Part shown: piece by piece, positions 8,701-23,700 of the stretch
Layout: each line of letters opens with the position of its first letter
Numbering within the stretch: the first letter of the stretch is position 1
Source: Castor canadensis
Taxonomy: Eukaryota; Chordata; Mammalia; Rodentia; Castoridae
DNA length: 64,000 nt
Assembly (NCBI RefSeq): GCF_047511655.1
Contig: NC_133387.1
Location: 24,360,353 to 24,424,352, forward strand
Reading direction: 5' to 3'
Notes under the pieces: generated by a model
Database searches by the model: none
What the model was told of the DNA's origin: nothing
What the model saw: only the letters and a program-made list of their open reading frames with translations
Translations under genes and position numbers: made by a program

Positions 8701-11700
8701 TATTGTTACATAACAAATTGCCTTACAACTTAGTGGCTTACAACAAACATTTATTGTCTCGTGAATTCTCTACATCACAAATCCAGGCATAGCTCAGTCT
8801 CGTCTCTGGGTCTGGCTTCCTCACAAGCTGCAGTCAGAGTCAGCTGGGGAATAGTCATCTCAAGGCTCAGCTAGGAAAGGATCCACTTCCCAGTTTTCTC
8901 ACATAATTATTAGTAGAGGTTTTTTATTTATTTATGTATTTTTTGGCGGGATTGAGGTTTGAACTCAGGGCTTTGTGCTTGCAAAGCAGACACTCACAAA
9001 GCAGGTACTCTACAGCTTGAGCCATACCTCCAGTCCATTTTGCTCTGGGTTTTTTGGAGGTGGGCTCTTGGGAACTCTGCCCAGGCTGGCTTCCCAGCTA
9101 GAATTACAGGTGTGAGCCACTGATGCCCAGCAGAGTTTATATTGTTATGGCTGTTGGACTGAGAGCTTTAGTTCTGTGTTGTCCACCGACCAGAGGACTC
9201 CACCACCCCTTGGTTCTTCACTGCATGGGCCTTTCTGTAGAAATAGTTTAAGATGTGGCATGACTTCCATCAGAGTGAGCGAGCAAGAGAGCAGGATGGA
9301 AACTAGACTCCGTTGTAATGGAAACTCAGATGTCACATCCTATTATTTTTTGCCATTTTCTGTGTATTAGAAGTATGGCCAGCCCATACTCAGGAGGAGA
9401 ACCCTACAGGCATGAATACTGGAGGCAGGGATTATTGGAAAAAAGCTGCCTACCTCACTTTGTCTTAGCAGAAGTCTTGAGTAGCTCCAGCTGGTTTTGC
9501 ATTCTTTTTTCTTCCCAAGTTTACATTTCTCTTTTATAACACAAATTACCAACAAGGTCCTGACCTTGGACTCAAATAAAATTTCAGTATTTAAGACTTG
9601 CATGGTGGTAGCAAAAGCTGTAACCGTAGCACTCAGGAGGCAGAGGCAGGAGAATCTCAGCAGTTCAAGACCAACTTGGGCTGTGAGACCAGGTCTCTAA
9701 AAACAAAATATTACTCTTGTCTAATAAGCACAAGACCCTGAGTTCAAACCTTAGTTCCCCCCCCAAAAAAAAAAAGATTATGAAACAAGTTTAAAAAACA
9801 TTTTCATTGAGACAGACTCTTGCTATGTAGCCCAAACCAGCTGAGAACTCTTGATTCTCCTGCCTGTGCCTTTGAAGTGCTAAAATTACATGCATGTGCA
9901 ACCATACCTGGCTTATATCCTTTTTCTTTTGAAGTGCTGGAAATCAAACCCAGGGCCTGGAGCATCCTATTCAGTGCTCTACTACAGAGCTACATCCTGA
10001 GAACAAGAAATCTGTAGCTAGTTGTGCTAATTAGTTGTAAACATCACATTTGGACCAACCTTGCATACTTTTTTTTTTTGGCTGTACTGAGGTTTGAACT
10101 CAGGGCTTTGTGCTTACTAGGCAGGTGCTCTGCCAGTTTTCAGGTAGGGTCTTGAGTTTTTCTCCAGGACTGGCCTTAGAATAGAATTCTCCTGTCTATA
10201 GCCTCCACCTCCTTGTAGCTGAGATAGTAACTCAAGCCACCATGCCAGCCTTATTGATTGAGATGAGGTCGTGCTAACTTTTTTGCGCAGGCTGGCTTCG
10301 AACTATGATCCTCTCAATCTCTACCTCCTGATAGCTGGGATACAGGAGTGAGCCTACACACCCTGCCCTTCAAATACATTTTTTAATCAAAAAATTATAC
10401 TGGGGGCTGGTAGTGTGAAGCCCTTAGTTCAAACTCCAGTACTGCCAACAAATAATAATAATAATAAAAGAAAAATAAAAGAAAATACTGGAATATTACC
10501 CAACTTAAAAAAAAAAAGCACATGTATAATTATCACATTATATAAGTCAATCTTGGGGGTTTTGTTTGTTTGTTTGTTTGTTTGTTTTTGTGGTACTGGG
10601 AGTCAAACCAAGGGCCTCATGCATGCTAGGCAAACACCCTGCCAGTGAGCTACACTCCTAGTCCCACATTGCATATTTCAGAGAAGCATTAAGCATTCAT
10701 GTCAGAAGTCTACTTGCAAACATATCTTGTATGTTATATGACTTTAAAAGTCCTTTTTTTTGGGGTGGAGGATCCTGGAATTGAACCCAGGGTGTTACAT
10801 AGGCTACCTAAGTGCTCTGCAACTTGAGCCACATTCCCAGTCCTTTCGTTTGTTTGTTTTTTGCGTGTAAAATATGTTTATTGTTCTTTAAAAGGGTTCA
10901 GGGTTTTGTTTTAAATCAGGCTGCACACTTTTTATCAGTTTGACATCTCTCACCATGTCAAACTGACTTTGGGTTTTGTTTTTGAGACAGTCTCAGTAAC
11001 TTTCCCCAGACTGGCCTTGAACTGTCAATCCTCCTGCCTCTGCTTTTGAAATAGTTGGAATTATAGGCATACACCACCATCCCCAGGAAGTTTGATCCAT
11101 TTTTCAAAGGGATTGCACCTCTGAAAATGCTCTTCTTTCCTGTTTCATGAATGAACTAAACTATCCTTTTATCTTAAGCACTCCAGATACAACAAATCAG
11201 ATCCAAAATACAAAGTCATCATAATTATTAGCATACTTGTTTTCTACTGAAAATGGCAAACACTTTTGCTGGGCTGTTCTTGTGGCTCCTACAGACTACA
11301 GTGTCAAAGGATGCTGTGTCCCAACATGGCACTGATGTAGCTCTGAGAGTCACAGAGATAAAAGGTGGAAGAAGTGGGGTCACATTAAGTTCCTTTTTGA
11401 TGACCTTATTACCCTTACCTTACAACACCCAGAAGGCCCACCTATGGTTTTTTTTTAGAATGAATTTTTTTAAAAAATTTCGAATACTTAAAATTATTCC
11501 TCAGTTTCCATGGGGATTGGTTCCAGGAGCCCCTCAGAACCTCTCCCTTACATTATGTCATCTCTAGATTACTTAAAATACCTAATACAATGAAATGCTG
11601 TGTAAGTAGTTGTGATACTATATTGTTTAGGGAATGACTAGAAAAAAAAGTATGTGCTTTATACAGATGACTTTTTTATTTTAATATTTTTGATCCATAG

Positions 11701-14700
11701 TTGGTTGAATCCATGGATACAGAACCTGAGTATATGACTGTACAGATTTAAAGGTTATAAAGAATATTTTTTCTGAGTAATTTGCAAATAGGTTGCCAAA
11801 TTGATGCCTCATTCCTCTCAAATAGTTCCTATAAACAAGGACCTCTTCCTACATAACCTGAATCCAATAATCAAAATCAGAAAATTGACATTTATATTAT
11901 AATTGCTGCATCTAATTCTCAGACTGCAGGGGTTTTTTATTTTTGGTTTTGATAATAAAAAATTATATTTACTTAGAAGCATTCAGAATGTCAACAAATA
12001 GCGATTACAGAGTGATACTCAGTTAACAGAACAATTATTTCATATAAGCTGCATCAGAGACAATTGAAGATAAAAATTCTACTGTCTCCATATTTAACTA
12101 ATTTGTGCTGTGTACCAACAAGGACCTGCTTTCAATTTTCATGCCAATTTACAACCCTCCCGTACTGTGCCAGTCAAGGTCAGTAACTATTGAAAATACC
12201 ACCAGGACAAGTCTTTCTAAAGACACATTCTATAGTATGTTAACTATTTGGTTTTTTTAATCAGTTACACTAGTAGTAATCTCTGAAGCAAAGGATGCAG
12301 TTGAGAATCACACACTGCTTTAGTTTCCTTTAATCTGGAATGTTTCCTCAATTTTCCCTGAATTTTGTGATCTTGATACTTTTGAAGGTTTAGACTAGTT
12401 ATTTTGAAGAGTGTATGTCAGGTACATTTGTCTGATGTTTCCTTATGAATAGATTCAGGTTACACAGGAGGGTCACGAAGTGATGCTGTGTTCTCATTGC
12501 ATCCAGTCAGTGGCACATGACTAAGGTTTATCCTTTTATGGTGATGATCACTTTTGATACTTGATTAAAGAGTGTCTGAGACATTTTTCTATTGAAGATA
12601 ACTCATCTGTAATTAAAAAGCATTTAGACCTACAGGGTAGTGGCTTATACCTGTAATCCCAGCATTTGGGAGGCTGAGGCAGGAGGAACAAAATTTCAAG
12701 GCCAGCCTGGGCTACATAGCAAAACAATGATTCAAAAAAATAAGTAAATAAATAAATAAATAAAAGGGTATGAGTTCCTGCTGGCTCCAGTTCCAATTCT
12801 ATACCACAGGATTCTTTCTGATTTTCTCCCTTTCCACAGTTGTTCCTCCTTTGTTCAACATTATAAAACTTAGTTCCTTTTATCCCTTTTATTTGAGACA
12901 GGATCTCACTATATGATGTAGACTGGCCTTGAGTTGTGATTCTCCTGCTGGGATTATCCTTTCATCCTCAATATATTCACTTTGTTCAGTCTACCTGTGT
13001 GTACTTAAATTCCTGTTTCTGCCATGCTACTATCTCCTGCCTGCATGAATGTCTCTTCACCCCACTCAGGCTCTCCATTCCACACTGCGTTGTCCCACGT
13101 GGACACCTTTTACATCCTACTTGGTTTCAATACTCCAAATGGGCCACCCTTTTGTAAGGACTCCCTTTTTACCTTACTTGGTTTTTTTGTTTGTTTGTTT
13201 TGGGTTATTTTTGGTGCTGAGGATTTAACTCAGGGCCTCATACATGCTAGGCAAGTGCTCCACCACTGAGCTACATCCCCATCCCCCAATGCAGGTTCTC
13301 ACACCCTGCACTGAGCTACCTCTCTATCCTCTAGGCCCACATATCTTTATTCCCCACCTAATGGCGTTAAGACGAAATTCTCAGGAAGGGGAAGGAATTT
13401 TAGCCACCCTTCTACAGTTGCTCCTTGTATTTAATTTTGATTTTGATATAGTATTTAGATGTTTTTACTTTTGTTCTCATTAGGTATGAATTAAACTACT
13501 TTGTACGTTATAATCATTTGTTTAATTAAGTTATTCTGTTACTTTTATTCTAGATAGGACTGGGGATACAGCTCAATACCATGTTTGAGACCCTGGGTTT
13601 GATGCCCTATACCTCAAAAACAAAAAGCCATCAACTTTTATTCTAGATAATCTCAGTTCCTTTAATATCACATGTAAATTGTTTTACAAAAACATTCATT
13701 CTTTCTTTTGCTGATATTAGAATGGTTTTCAAATTTCTACATCCTTATAAAAATAGAGATCTTTCCTGCATTGTCTTTCATGATTTTATTTTGTTTTGAT
13801 GCTGTGCTGTGCTGGGGCTTGAACCCAGGGCCTCATACATGCTAGGCAAACATAGCACTGTGTTACATCCTAGGCCATCTTTCTTTTTTTTTTTTTTTTT
13901 TGAAGGCAAAGAAAAGTTTAGGAAGAGGCAAGAGTAAGCATTCAGCCCATCTTTAATTATCTTCAGAGTATAGAATTGATCTATATGTTTAAATAGGCAC
14001 ATAACTAGGGGCAGGGGACAAAAGGTATGCACAGTTAAACAGTTCAGTCAAAAATATGGAACACTTCATGAATTTGAGTGTCATTCTTGTACAGGTGAAC
14101 AGAGGGCATACTAACCTTCTCTGTATGGTTCCAATTTTAATATATGTGCTACCAAAGTGAGCACCTGGCCCATCTTTCATGTCTTATCCTTTTTCCCCCT
14201 GTGCTCTGTAAGACAAGAGTTTTTTAGATAAAATACTATAAACTAAGTGTTGAATATTAATGCTTAATACGTTTTTTTCTTTATCGATGCCGGGCATCAA
14301 ACTCAGGGCTTTGCACATGCTAGGCAAGTACCATTGAACTCACCCCCAGACCGAGGTTCATTAAGTGTTTAAGGATTCATTCCTAAATGCATACTTACAG
14401 ATATTCTCAGCTGTTTAAATTGCATCCCTCCGCTTTAAAATTCTCCGTACTTTATCCTGTTAAGCTAAAATAAATCCTTGCTAAAAATTCAAAATAAATA
14501 AAATAAAATGCATTACTCAAACATACCTGTGAAGCTGGGTATGTTTTTCTTTCTTTTTTTTTTTTTTTTTTAACTTTTTTTTCTTTTACTTACACATATC
14601 TAGTGCTTTCACTAGTGCTTACAAGTGCCTAATATTTCATATTCAGTGAAGGTGAATGGCTTCTGTATTCCACCACACAAGAAGGTAATAAAATAAACAC

Positions 14701-17700
14701 TTTGTTTTTGAGATAGGATCACTATGTTGCTCAGGGTGGTCTTGTCCTCATGAACAAGTGATCCTCCTGCCTCATCCTCCCAATTAGCAAGGACTATAGA
14801 AATGCTGTAAAATGAGGATTTGAATCGTGTGAAATACAGAGAGCTTCCTAGAGATAAAAGTGAGTAATTTTGCCTCTGCTTGTTACTCAGGTGACCTTCA
14901 TCACTTTGCAGAGCATGGTCTGTGTTGTAAAAATTGTCTGCCATTTTCTTACTGTTTCCCATTAATGTGTTTATTCCTGTATATATTAGGAGAGGGTTAA
15001 AGTTTTAACTCTGTTTTATTCACATTAATATACTTGTATTGTTTTTCTTAACATGAATACTCTTTGAAGTGGGCAGGGAAGCCCCCCGAGTTGTCTCCAC
15101 TTGTCTGTGCAAAATATGGCTGGGTGACAGTTGAGTGTGACCTGCTCAAGTGCTCCAGCTGCCAAGCTTTTCTCTGTGCCAGTTTACAACCAGCTTTTGA
15201 TTTTGACAGATGTAAGTATAAGGTACAGATTACATTTTTCTCCACATCCAAAAATACACTAGTTTTAGAGCCAGGTGTGGTGGTACATGAATATAATCCC
15301 AGCACTTGGGAGTCTGAGACAGGAGGATTCGGTGCTCAAGGGCATCGTAGGCTACTTTATTTAGTGAGTGAGTTCCAGACCAGACTTGGCTACATAGTGA
15401 TACCCTGTGTCAGAAAACCAAAAAAAAAAAAAAAAAGTCATGTTTGAGCAAAGACTGTGCTGTATTATGTATAACAAGGTGAATCTGTGATTGCCCTCAC
15501 TGTAATTATTATTAGCTTCAGACATTACATTTGTGTGTGTGTTGACTGGGGTTTGAACTTAGGGCTTTGCACTTGAAGAGCAGGCGCTCTACTGCTTGAG
15601 CCATACCTCCAGTCCTTTTTGCTCTGGTTATTTTGGAGATGGGGTCTTGTGAACTATTTTTCCAGGCTGGCCTTGAACCTTCATTCTCCTAAGTAGCTAG
15701 GATTACAGGTGTGAGCCACAGATGCCTGGCCTTTTTTTTTTTTTTTTTTTTGGTGGTACTGTTGTCTGAACTCAGGGCCTCACAGTTGGAGACCATTCCA
15801 TAGCCCTTTTTTGTGTTGCACATTTTGGAGATAGTATTTCTTGAACTATTTGCTTGGACCATAATCCTCCTGATCTCTGCCTTTAAAAGGCTGGGATTAA
15901 AGCCTGAGCCACTGGCACCTGGCTTCAGTCATTAATTTTTGTTTTGGCAATAGTGGGATTTGACCTCAGGGCCACACACCCCTCCCTTTTTGTTTTAGTT
16001 CATTTTTCATATAGGCTTTTGAGCTTTTCCCTGGGCTAGCTTTGGATCAACATCCTATTTCCTCTTCCCAAGTAGCTGGGATTACAGGCATGCACCACCA
16101 CATCCAGCTTGTTTTTTGACACAGTGTCTTGCTAAATTTTTTCCCTTGGACTGACTTCAAACCATGGTCCTTTATTTCCACTTACCCAGTAGCTGGGATT
16201 ACAGGTGTAAGCCACCACACCCAGACTTGTTAATTTTTTTTAAACTAAAGCCTTGACTTTATGACTGTCTGAAAGCTTATACTTGGAAGTGCCCTGAATT
16301 GTAGTTCCCATGATGTGCCTCCTTTGTTGAGTCTTAGAGTCTTAGTCTAGAACTTGTTTTGTAGAAAATACTACGGTGTTATTGTTGCCATTTTCATGTA
16401 TTGTGTTTGTAGCTGTGTTTGTATTCTGAATGGATTTTGAGTCCGTGTAGTATTTTTTAAGGCATTGTTACCTATGTGGATTTCAGATAAGGAACGATGT
16501 GCTGAGCTGAAAAACTCCTTGTGCACTGCTCATGAGAAGTTCTGTTTTTGGCCGGACAGCCCCTCTCCAGGTACTTACTTCTGAGAATTTCCATTTTCCA
16601 TCTCCTGGGTCATTGCATTTTTAATGTTCTCCATTTCTTTGTGACTAGTCTTTTAAATTTCCTTTTCTTCTATTTGTGCTTTTCAAGAACTTGTATTCAT
16701 TTATGTTACTACTTTGTCCAGTGATGGAGTCATGCTGATAGCTTAGCTTTATATACATTATCCCACTTAATCCTTTCAGGGGTCCTGGGAGGTAGATATC
16801 ATCATGTCAGTCTTTTTAGGTGAAGAACCAGAGATCCTAAAATGAACTAGAAAGAAGCCGTAAGCATGGTTTTCTCTGATTCCAAACTCTGCTTTCCCAC
16901 CATCTCAAGCAGCCCGTGTTCTACCGAGCATTCTTTAGACAATGCTCTGGTGGACTAATGGTGGCAGTTAAATGGGGTTTGGTTGCTACAGAAGACCCAC
17001 AGAACCCCAAGTGACCGTGATTCAGATCTACAGCTGAGTACAGTAGAACAGTATGCTGTAACAGTAGCACTGAAATAAGGGTTCATCACGCAGCCTAAGG
17101 CTGCATCATTTCCTCGATATAATAAGAGCCATGAACCAGGCGCCAGTGGTTCACACCTGTAATCCTAGCTACTCAGGAGGCAGAGATCAGGAGGATGGCA
17201 GTTTGAAGTCAGCCTGGGCAAATAGTTCACAAGACCCTATCGAAAAAACCCATCACAAAAAAGGGCTGGTGGAGTGGCTCAAGATGTAGACCCTGAGTTC
17301 AAACCACAGTACTGCAAAAATGAAAAAATAAGGGCCATGACAGGACACCATCTCCATTGAATCAGCAGCCACTGATGTGTGCACAGATGACTTCAGAATA
17401 AGAAAGTCCAAAATATAGTGTCAACTTGGACTTTTAAGTATTTTGTTGTAATAAAATACTTTTAAGTATTTTATTATATTTCTGTAGGTAGAGCTTCAAC
17501 AGCAGAGCCCTCTGGTGGGGAATCTCACCAAGTCCAGGTATAAACTTCTTCAGACCCATGGTTACAAAGCAATGCCACTCACCCATAGATTTTATGCCTT
17601 GACCAGTGCAGGATAGGTGTATTTTTTATTTCAGTCAGAGAGCTCAGAATAATTTCAGGGTCACCTCTGACTAGGACTATCCCATGAATGACCACAAAAT

Positions 17701-20700
17701 AAAAAAAAAAACTATTGAAAGTGGCCATAGGTTGCTCTCTACCTCTGATGAAATTATTTACATGAAATTGATCATATAGGGCTGGAGGCATGGCTTAAGT
17801 GGTAGAGTTCCTGACTACCAAAGCCCTGAGTTCAAACCTCAGTACCAAAAACTAAAGCAATCATGTAACAAGGATTTCCTACTGTTGGCCTAGGTTTTTC
17901 ACTGTATAATGCAGCACAGCTCAGTCCTGTGAGAATTTGAATCCATCTTTGTCCCGTGCATGCAGTTTAAGTTTTTAGGGTCTGCTCAGGGCTCTGTCAC
18001 TGGTTCCTAATTCTTATTGCTGTATGCTCTGGTTTCTGGGTCCTGTTCACAACTTCAGCTTCCTTCTTGTCCAGTCCTCTCTTTTGAGTTTGATTCATGT
18101 TTTCTTTTTGAGGCAGGGTCTCATCATGTAGCCCAGGCTGGCCCCAAACTGACTCTTACCTGCATCACATTTGCTCTTTTACCTTCATAGGATTTTCCTG
18201 TTAATTTCTCAGTATGATAGCAGTCAGACCAAACCCTACATGAAGAGATGATCTTGAAACCTGGTTTCCTCTCCAACTTTCACCAAACCTGAGCCACTAG
18301 TCATCAGAACATATTATCTTTTTATTGTTAAACTTTACTTGGTTGTTTGGTTTTGGTTTTTTGAGACAGGGTCTCACTACGTAGCTCAGGGTGTCCTTGA
18401 ACCTGCTACATAGCCTGGGCTGGCCTCAAATTCGTGGTCCTTCTGCCATTGTTTCCCAAGTGCTGGGATTACAGGCATGTACCACCATGCCAAGCTTTTT
18501 CCATTTTTTTTTTTAATGTCTACACCTTTCCCTTTTACTTCATTTTATTTATTTAAATAGTGCTGGGGATTGAACCCAGGGTCTCACACAAGCTAGACAA
18601 ATATTCTATCACTGAGCTACATCTGGCATTTTTAGGAAAATGATACATCTTTTTAAACAATGGCAAGTATTTTGACATGTATAGTTACACTTGTCACTTG
18701 GTATCCATAAGGATTGGTTCCAAGACCCCCTTGGATATCAAAGTCTGTGGATACTCAATTCCAATATGTAAAATACCACAGTAGTTGCATACAACTACAT
18801 ACACCCTCCCGTGTGCTTTAAGTTGTCTTGAGATTACTTACATTACCAAATACGATGTTCATGCTATGTCAGTAGTTGCTATACTGTGTTGTTTAGGGAA
18901 TAAACAAGGAAAAAATACATGGTCAGTACTGATGGAATCTTTTGCAATTGGTTGAATCCATGGATGAAGAACCTACAAATAGAGAGCTGACTCTACTTAC
19001 CACCGCTTTAAATAATTTGATTATGTGAGGTTTGTTTGTTTTTATTGTTGTGTTGGGTGGGGGGAACATTGTGGCACTTACAAAAGTTCTTACAATATAT
19101 CATAGTTGAATTTACCCCCTTTACCAGTCTCCTTTATTCCCCTTTCCCCCATTGTTTGTTTATTTTAAGAAAGAGTCTCTGTAGCCCAGGCTGCTTTTGA
19201 ACTCATGATCTTCCTGCCTAACCTCCCATGTGCTGGGAGGCTTTCCCATCCCTGTTTTCTTTCTGTTAATCAAGAATAATTAAAGATAGAGCTGTATAAC
19301 TCTCCCTAGTCTCATTCCCTGCTTCCTTATCTTGAGGTAAGTATTGTACTAAATTTGGTGTTTATCACTTGTTTACATGGTTTCTTCTTCTACAACATTT
19401 AACATATCTATAAGTTACATATACATCTCACTATTCTAAAGTTTAGGTAAAATGATAACCATTCTCTCTCTTCACATATGTACTTTTTTTCTATAACCTG
19501 CTTTTTGTTGGAGAATGTGACTTTTTTCAGTTAATCCATGTTTTCACATGTAGCATGTTTGAAGCTTTGTAATTAGTAGATCATCTAAATTTTAATCTCC
19601 CAGAAGTTGATAGAGTTTGCCCAGTTAGCTGGGGAGGGTTTTTTTTTTTTTTTTTTTTTGGATGTTGTTTTGGTGCCGGGGATCAGACCCAGGGCCACAC
19701 AAATGAGCATGTGCTGAACTGAGCTCCCAGCCTCAGGAAAGCTGGTTTATTCTAAGACCTCACGTCACCCTCTCTTTATGTGGTTATTGTGTCTAACTAT
19801 AACTTGAATATGGTTTTCCAGCTCTGTTTAGCATACTTATAGTTCCCTTCTCTACTGGCACAGGTTTTGAGCCTTTTGGATATGTACATTAATGGTTTTC
19901 ATAAAATTTGGAAAGTTTTCAGCTAATATTTCTTCAGATTTTCTTTATTCCCCTTCTCTCTTCCTGTCCTATGACTCACATTGTGCAAATGTTGATGTGC
20001 TTGATTCTATCCACAAATCTCTGTGGCTGTTTATATTCTTTGTTCTTTTTTCCTTCCCTTTCTGAGTGGACAGTCTCAATACACCTAGCTCCAAGTTTGC
20101 TGCTTCTTTCTCCTGCCAGCTCAAGTCCAGTATGGACCATTCTACTGAATGTTTCATCTTAGCTATTATACTTTGCAGCTTCATGGCTTTATAATTTTCT
20201 CTTTACTGATATTATCCCTTTAGTGAGACATCCTTTCCATACTTTCCTTTAGTTCTCAGAACATTTAAAGTAACTAAAGTACTGAAGTATCTGTGTAGAG
20301 TCTGGCCTTCCTTTGTGATGGGCTTTTTTCTGCTTTCCCCCCACCCCCTTTGGTGGGGCTGGGGTTTGAAACTTCTCACTTGCAAAGCAGATGCTGTACC
20401 ACTTGAGCCATACCTCCAGTCCATTTTACTCTGGTTATTTTAGAGATGGGGGTCGCGTGAACTATTTGCCCGGGCTGGCCTTGAACCTTGATCCTTCAGA
20501 ACTCGGCTTCCCAAGTAGGTAGGATTACAGGTGTGAGCAACCAGAACCTGGCAAACGGTGTTTTTGTTTTTTCTGTGTGAGGGTCATAGCTTGCTTCTTC
20601 TTTTCTTTCTTTTTCTTTTTTTTTTTTTAAACCAAAAAAAAAAAAAAATACAACTTTTAAATGATGTCCCAACTCTGGAAATTTCCCTCCATCCATGTTT

Positions 20701-23700
20701 GTTTAGTGACTTTTCCTGAGTCTGTAAAAGCTATGTTCTTTGTCATGTGTGATCACTGAAGTCTCTGCTTGATTCGGTTACTGGTTAGATGATGATTGAA
20801 TAAAGATTTCCTTAAATGCTCGGAACTGTTAAGTCCCCCAGTGTTTGCCAAGGACCTCTGTGTGTGTTGGACACACCTTCAGTGGGTGAGCTGGCAGTTT
20901 GCAACTCTGTGTTAGCCTTTACTTTCTGCTTGCAAAGAGCCTCAAATTCTTGAAGGTGAGAGCTCAGGGTATTCTCAGGCCTTTCTTGGGCTGTGTACAG
21001 CCCTACACTTTCATCATGTGCTAGATTCCAAGGAATGTGTCAGCTTTCTAGCCCTCCTTACAGACATATCATTCCCACCTTTTCAGTTTTGGGTCACTCT
21101 GTTGTTTGCTCCAGCTGTTCTTACTCCCTTTATTCAACTGTGATGGTAAACTGTTGCCCTGGGTTATTTTTGAAAATCCCTTTGGGGAAATGGCTGATCT
21201 CACTGGACCAACTCCATTTCCCAGGCAACTGCCAGCTAGAGCAGATAATGACTTTGAGATGGGGCTTTGGAGACTCCCCCAGATCCCAACTTTCCTCTCT
21301 AAGTGGCTGGTAAGCTGCTGGTGTTCACTATTGCAGGGCTGTTGGTCTTCAAGGCCATGTGAAGCTGAGCCAGGGAAAGGAAGATGGAAACAGCAAAAGT
21401 GAAAACACACAAACCTTGCTCCCCACACTTTCTTTTTTTTTTATTCATATGTGCATACAATGTTTGGGTCATTTCTCTTCCCTTCTTCCCGCCTCCTTTA
21501 CCTCCCCCCCACACCCTGTCCCCTCCCTCACTTCCCCTCACTACCCGGCAGAAACTGTTTTGCCCTTATCTCTAATTTTGTTGAAGAGAGAATATAAACA
21601 ATAATAGGACGGACCAAGGGTTTTTGCTAGTTGAGATAAGGATAGCTATACAGGGAGTTGACCCGCATTGATTTCCTGTGCATGTGTGTTACCTTCTAAG
21701 TTAATTCTTCTTGAACTAACCTTTTCTCTAGTTCCCGGTCCCCTTCTTCTATTGGCCTCAGTTGCTTTAAAGTATCTGCTTTAGTCTGTCTGCGTTGAGG
21801 GCAACAAATGCTATCTAGTTTTTTAGGTGTCTTACCTATCCTCATACCTCCCTTGTGTGCTCTTGCTTTATCATGTGATCAAAGTCCAATCCTCTTGTTG
21901 TGTTTGCCCTTGATCTAATGTCCGCATATGAGGGAGAACATACGATTTTTGGTCTTTTGGGCCAGGCTAACCTCACTCAGAATGATGTTCTCCAATTCCA
22001 TCCATTTACCAGTGAATGATAACATTTCATTCTTCTTCATGGCTGCATAAAATTCCATTGTGTATAAATACCACATTTTCTTAAGCCATTTGTCAATAGT
22101 GGGGCATCTTGGCTGTTTCCATAACTTGACTATTGTGAATAGTGCTGCAATAAACATGGGTGTGCGGGTGGCTCTGGAGTAACCTGTGTCACAGTCTTTT
22201 GGGTATATCCCCAAGAGTGGTATTGCTGGATCATATGGTAGATCTATGTTTAGCTTTTTAAGTAGCCTCCAGATTTTTTTCCAGAGTGGTTGTACTATTT
22301 TACATTCCTACCAGCAGTGTCAGAGGGTTCCTTTTTCCCCGCATCCTTGCCAACACCCGTTGTTCGTGGTGTTGCTAATGATGGCTATTCTAACAGGGTG
22401 AGGTGGAATCTTAGTGTGGTTTTAATTTGCATTTCCTTTATTGCTAGAGATGGTGAGCATTTTTTCATGTGTTTTTTGGCCATTTGAATTTTTTCTTTTG
22501 AGAAAGTTCTGTTTAGTTCACGTGCCCATTTCTTTATTGGTTCATTAGTTTTGGGAGAATTTAGTTTTTAAGTTCCCTATATATTCTGGTTATCAGTCCT
22601 TTGTCTGATGTGTAGCTGGCAAATATTTTCTCCCACCCCACACTTTCTTAAATCTTGACTCAGCCCTTTTTTTTTTTTTTTTTTGAGACAGGGTTTCATT
22701 AAATTGTCCATGCTGCTTCCTGAGTAGCTGGGATTACAGGCATATATCACAGCCACAACTACAACCAGCTATATAGCTTTTTTTCTAATATAAATGCTTC
22801 CCAGGTTATTGCAAGCCTTTAATTAATTTTCAGAGCTCTAATAAAGTTGACTTTTATAATTTCTGCCTGTGTTCCTGTTGCTATATGAAGGACAGGATTA
22901 GGATTTTTAGAGATCTTCACTCCCCCATTCCCACTAATGATATCCCACACAGATGGAAGCAAGAAACAGGAACTTGATAGAAGAAACAGTACTAACAAAC
23001 AAACAAACTAAAATTAATTTTTAAGATTAGTGTTACTCTTTTGTACTTGTTTATATATCATTAAGAACTTATGGTCTTTTGGCAACACAAGGCATGGTGG
23101 TACATGTCTGTAATCCCAGCATTGGGAGGCTGAGGCACTTGGGGAGATTTGAGACCAGCTTGAGCAATATGTTGAGGCCCGTGTCAAAGAAAAAAGAGAG
23201 AGAGAGAGAAAAGAAAAAAAGGACTCATGACTTTTCAAAAGGACTTTGTTTTAAATAATTATAATTCTTTGTTTTGTTTCAGAGTGTTTACAACTGGGCT
23301 AACGGAGCTCCTTTAAACTGGCTATTCTACACTCATTATCTCTAGGTTTTTTTTTTTTTTTTTTTAAAGTACTAAGGATTGAACCCAGACTCCTGTGCAT
23401 GCTAGACAAGTGCTTTACCACTTGAGCCATGCCTCTAGCCCTTTTGTTTTTGAGGCAGGGTCTTAACTGCTACCCTTGACTGGGCTGGCCCAAACTCATC
23501 ATCCTCCTGACTTTTTCTCCTAGTAGCTGGGATTGCAGGCATGTACCTCCATGCCCAGCTTGCCTTTAGTGATTCTTGCTTTCAGACAACAGAGTATTTT
23601 GTATTGTAAGCACTTTTGTAAACGTCACAATGTACCCCAGTTCAACCATAATATGATTAAAAAAAAAGAATCATCATATCAGGAAAAAACTACATTATTA

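Noticed and set aside
15061..15069. AG acceptor at TTGAAG for exon 3
   Set aside because: It would remove the three conserved codons SLK and lacks a pyrimidine tract; the AC end with a U12 branch site fits the protein exactly.
21915..22214. A 99-residue gene inside intron 4
   Set aside because: It is the C-terminal remnant of L1 ORF2 in a truncated, duplication-flanked L1.
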